Source of the DNA: an uncultured Thalassolituus sp.
GTDB lineage: Bacteria; Pseudomonadota; Gammaproteobacteria; Pseudomonadales; Oceanobacteraceae
Assembly: GCA_913054055.1 (NCBI GenBank)
Contig: CAJXIT010000221.1
Span: 1 to 6,092 of the forward strand
Length of the DNA stretch: 6,092 bases
Direction: 5' to 3'
The notes under the pieces were generated by a model, which did no database searches, was not told where the DNA came from, and was given only the letters and a program-made list of their open reading frames with translations. The translations under genes and the position numbers were made by a program. Positions 5,785 to 6,092 of this stretch are shown here, one piece after another; the stretch's first letter is position 1; each line of letters starts with the position of its first letter.

Positions 5785-5801
5785 GTAAAGCTGAGCTTTA
5801 C
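5785..5801 (-). other. Perfect hairpin just after the hfq stop codon
   Basis: GTAAAGC (5785-5791) and GCTTTAC (5795-5801) form a 7-bp stem around a 3-base loop, starting six bases after the hfq stop. It stands directly upstream of the terminator-like hairpin, so the hfq 3' UTR holds two hairpins in tandem. No U-tract follows it, so it is not itself a terminator. It may stabilise the 3' end or bind a protein. Confidence 0.5.
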
Positions 5802-5807
5802 AGAAAA

Positions 5808-6053
5808 TTAGGCCGTTTCGCCTTCGCCTTCACCAGCCGGAGCAAGACGAACATTGCGCGAAGGCACAACGGTAGAAATGGCGTGTTTATAAACCATTTG
5901 GCTAACCGTGTTTTTAAGCACAATGACAAACTGATCAAACGACTCAACCTGACCCTGCAGTTTGATGCCGTTTACTAAAAATATAGATACAGGAATGCGT
6001 TCTTTACGAAGCGCATTTAAGTAAGGGTCTTGTAGAGAATGCCCTTTTGACAT
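5808..6053 (-). CDS. hfq: RNA chaperone Hfq
   Basis: Hfq is the hexameric Sm-like protein that pairs small RNAs with mRNA targets in the cytoplasm. The 81 residues match the family in length and, up to residue 66, in register with E. coli. The proximal-face residues Gln8, Asp9 and YKH (55-57) are present. The rim has RKER (16-19). The Sm1 motif spans about 20-48 (VSIFLVNGIKLQGQVESFDQ) and the Sm2 motif VYKHAIS lies at 54-60. Position 25, a tyrosine in E. coli that stacks on A-rich RNA at the distal face, is phenylalanine here. The tail is short and acidic (GEGEGETA), unlike the long E. coli tail. The opening MSKGHSLQDPYLN resembles Pseudomonas Hfq. The ATG at 6053 has AGGAG nine bases upstream. 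It is the first gene of the hfq-hflX group in the window. Confidence 0.98.
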   Translation of the reverse strand: MSKGHSLQDPYLNALRKERIPVSIFLVNGIKLQGQVESFDQFVIVLKNTVSQMVYKHAISTVVPSRNVRLAPAGEGEGETA

Positions 6054-6062
6054 TGTTATTTT

Positions 6063-6067
6063 CTCCT
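6063..6067 (-). promoter_or_regulatory. Ribosome binding site of hfq
   Basis: AGGAG lies nine bases before the hfq ATG with an A-rich spacer (AAAATAACA). In E. coli Hfq represses its own translation by binding its mRNA leader; the A-rich spacer here could serve similarly, which is inference. Confidence 0.8.
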
Positions 6068-6073
6068 AAAAGT

Positions 6074-6090
6074 TTGAGCTATATGCTCAA
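6074..6090. promoter_or_regulatory. Inverted repeat upstream of the hfq ribosome binding site
   Basis: TTGAGC (6074-6079) and GCTCAA (6085-6090) are perfect inverted arms around a 5-base loop, seven bases upstream of AGGAG on the minus strand. It could be a leader hairpin affecting hfq translation, or a protein-binding palindrome. No U-tract follows, so a terminator of the upstream gene is unlikely. The window ends here, so the upstream context is not visible. Confidence 0.4.
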
Positions 6091-6092
6091 GC

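Noticed and set aside
5760..5978. Plus-strand open frame opposite hfq
   Set aside because: It spans the terminator hairpin and hfq on the opposite strand and resembles nothing known.

Overview
The window is a stretch of gammaproteobacterial chromosome in which every gene lies on the minus strand. In transcription order (high to low coordinates) it reads hfq, hflX, hflK, hflC, a DUF2065 (YjeT-like) small membrane protein, hisZ, and the first 134 codons of purA. The order hfq-hflX-hflK-hflC-yjeT-purA is the classic gammaproteobacterial arrangement. A hisZ gene between the DUF2065 gene and purA is, from memory, the Pseudomonas-type layout; enterobacteria lack hisZ. With moderate GC and Pseudomonas-like Hfq, HflX and HisZ sequences, this suggests a marine Pseudomonadales/Oceanospirillales-type organism. 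That assignment is inference; no species is identified.

Region by region: 5808-6053 is hfq, with a good Shine-Dalgarno and an inverted repeat just upstream. Two hairpins follow its stop, the second looking like a leaky terminator. hflX (4405-5715) uses a TTG start supported by a GAGG ribosome binding site. A 155-bp gap holds a small hairpin and a pair of direct repeats that may be regulatory. hflK (3086-4249) and hflC (2205-3086) overlap by one base (TAATG) and are followed by a strong intrinsic terminator at 2162-2190.

The 344-bp gap 1861-2204 is the most interesting part. Right after the hflC terminator there is a perfect TATAAT on the minus strand. It is followed by three compact hairpins and a second strong intrinsic terminator (2023-2048). 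Hairpins 2 and 3 each carry one A-C mismatch when read on the plus strand that becomes a G-U pair in minus-strand RNA, and hairpin 1 could extend by two such pairs. This points to a structured minus-strand RNA of about 120 nt: either a free-standing small RNA or an attenuator leader for the DUF2065-hisZ-purA operon. I cannot match it to a known family. Downstream of it lies a cluster of short palindromic repeats with a CATCC(A)TG core.

Functionally, hfq encodes the RNA chaperone, hflX a ribosome-splitting GTPase, hflK/hflC the membrane complex that modulates FtsH, hisZ the regulatory subunit for short-form HisG, and purA adenylosuccinate synthetase. The last ~14 codons of the visible purA do not resemble the family, which should have its IGTTGRGIGP loop here, and the DNA there folds into three back-to-back hairpins. 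This is either a small in-frame insertion or a sequence-edge artefact.
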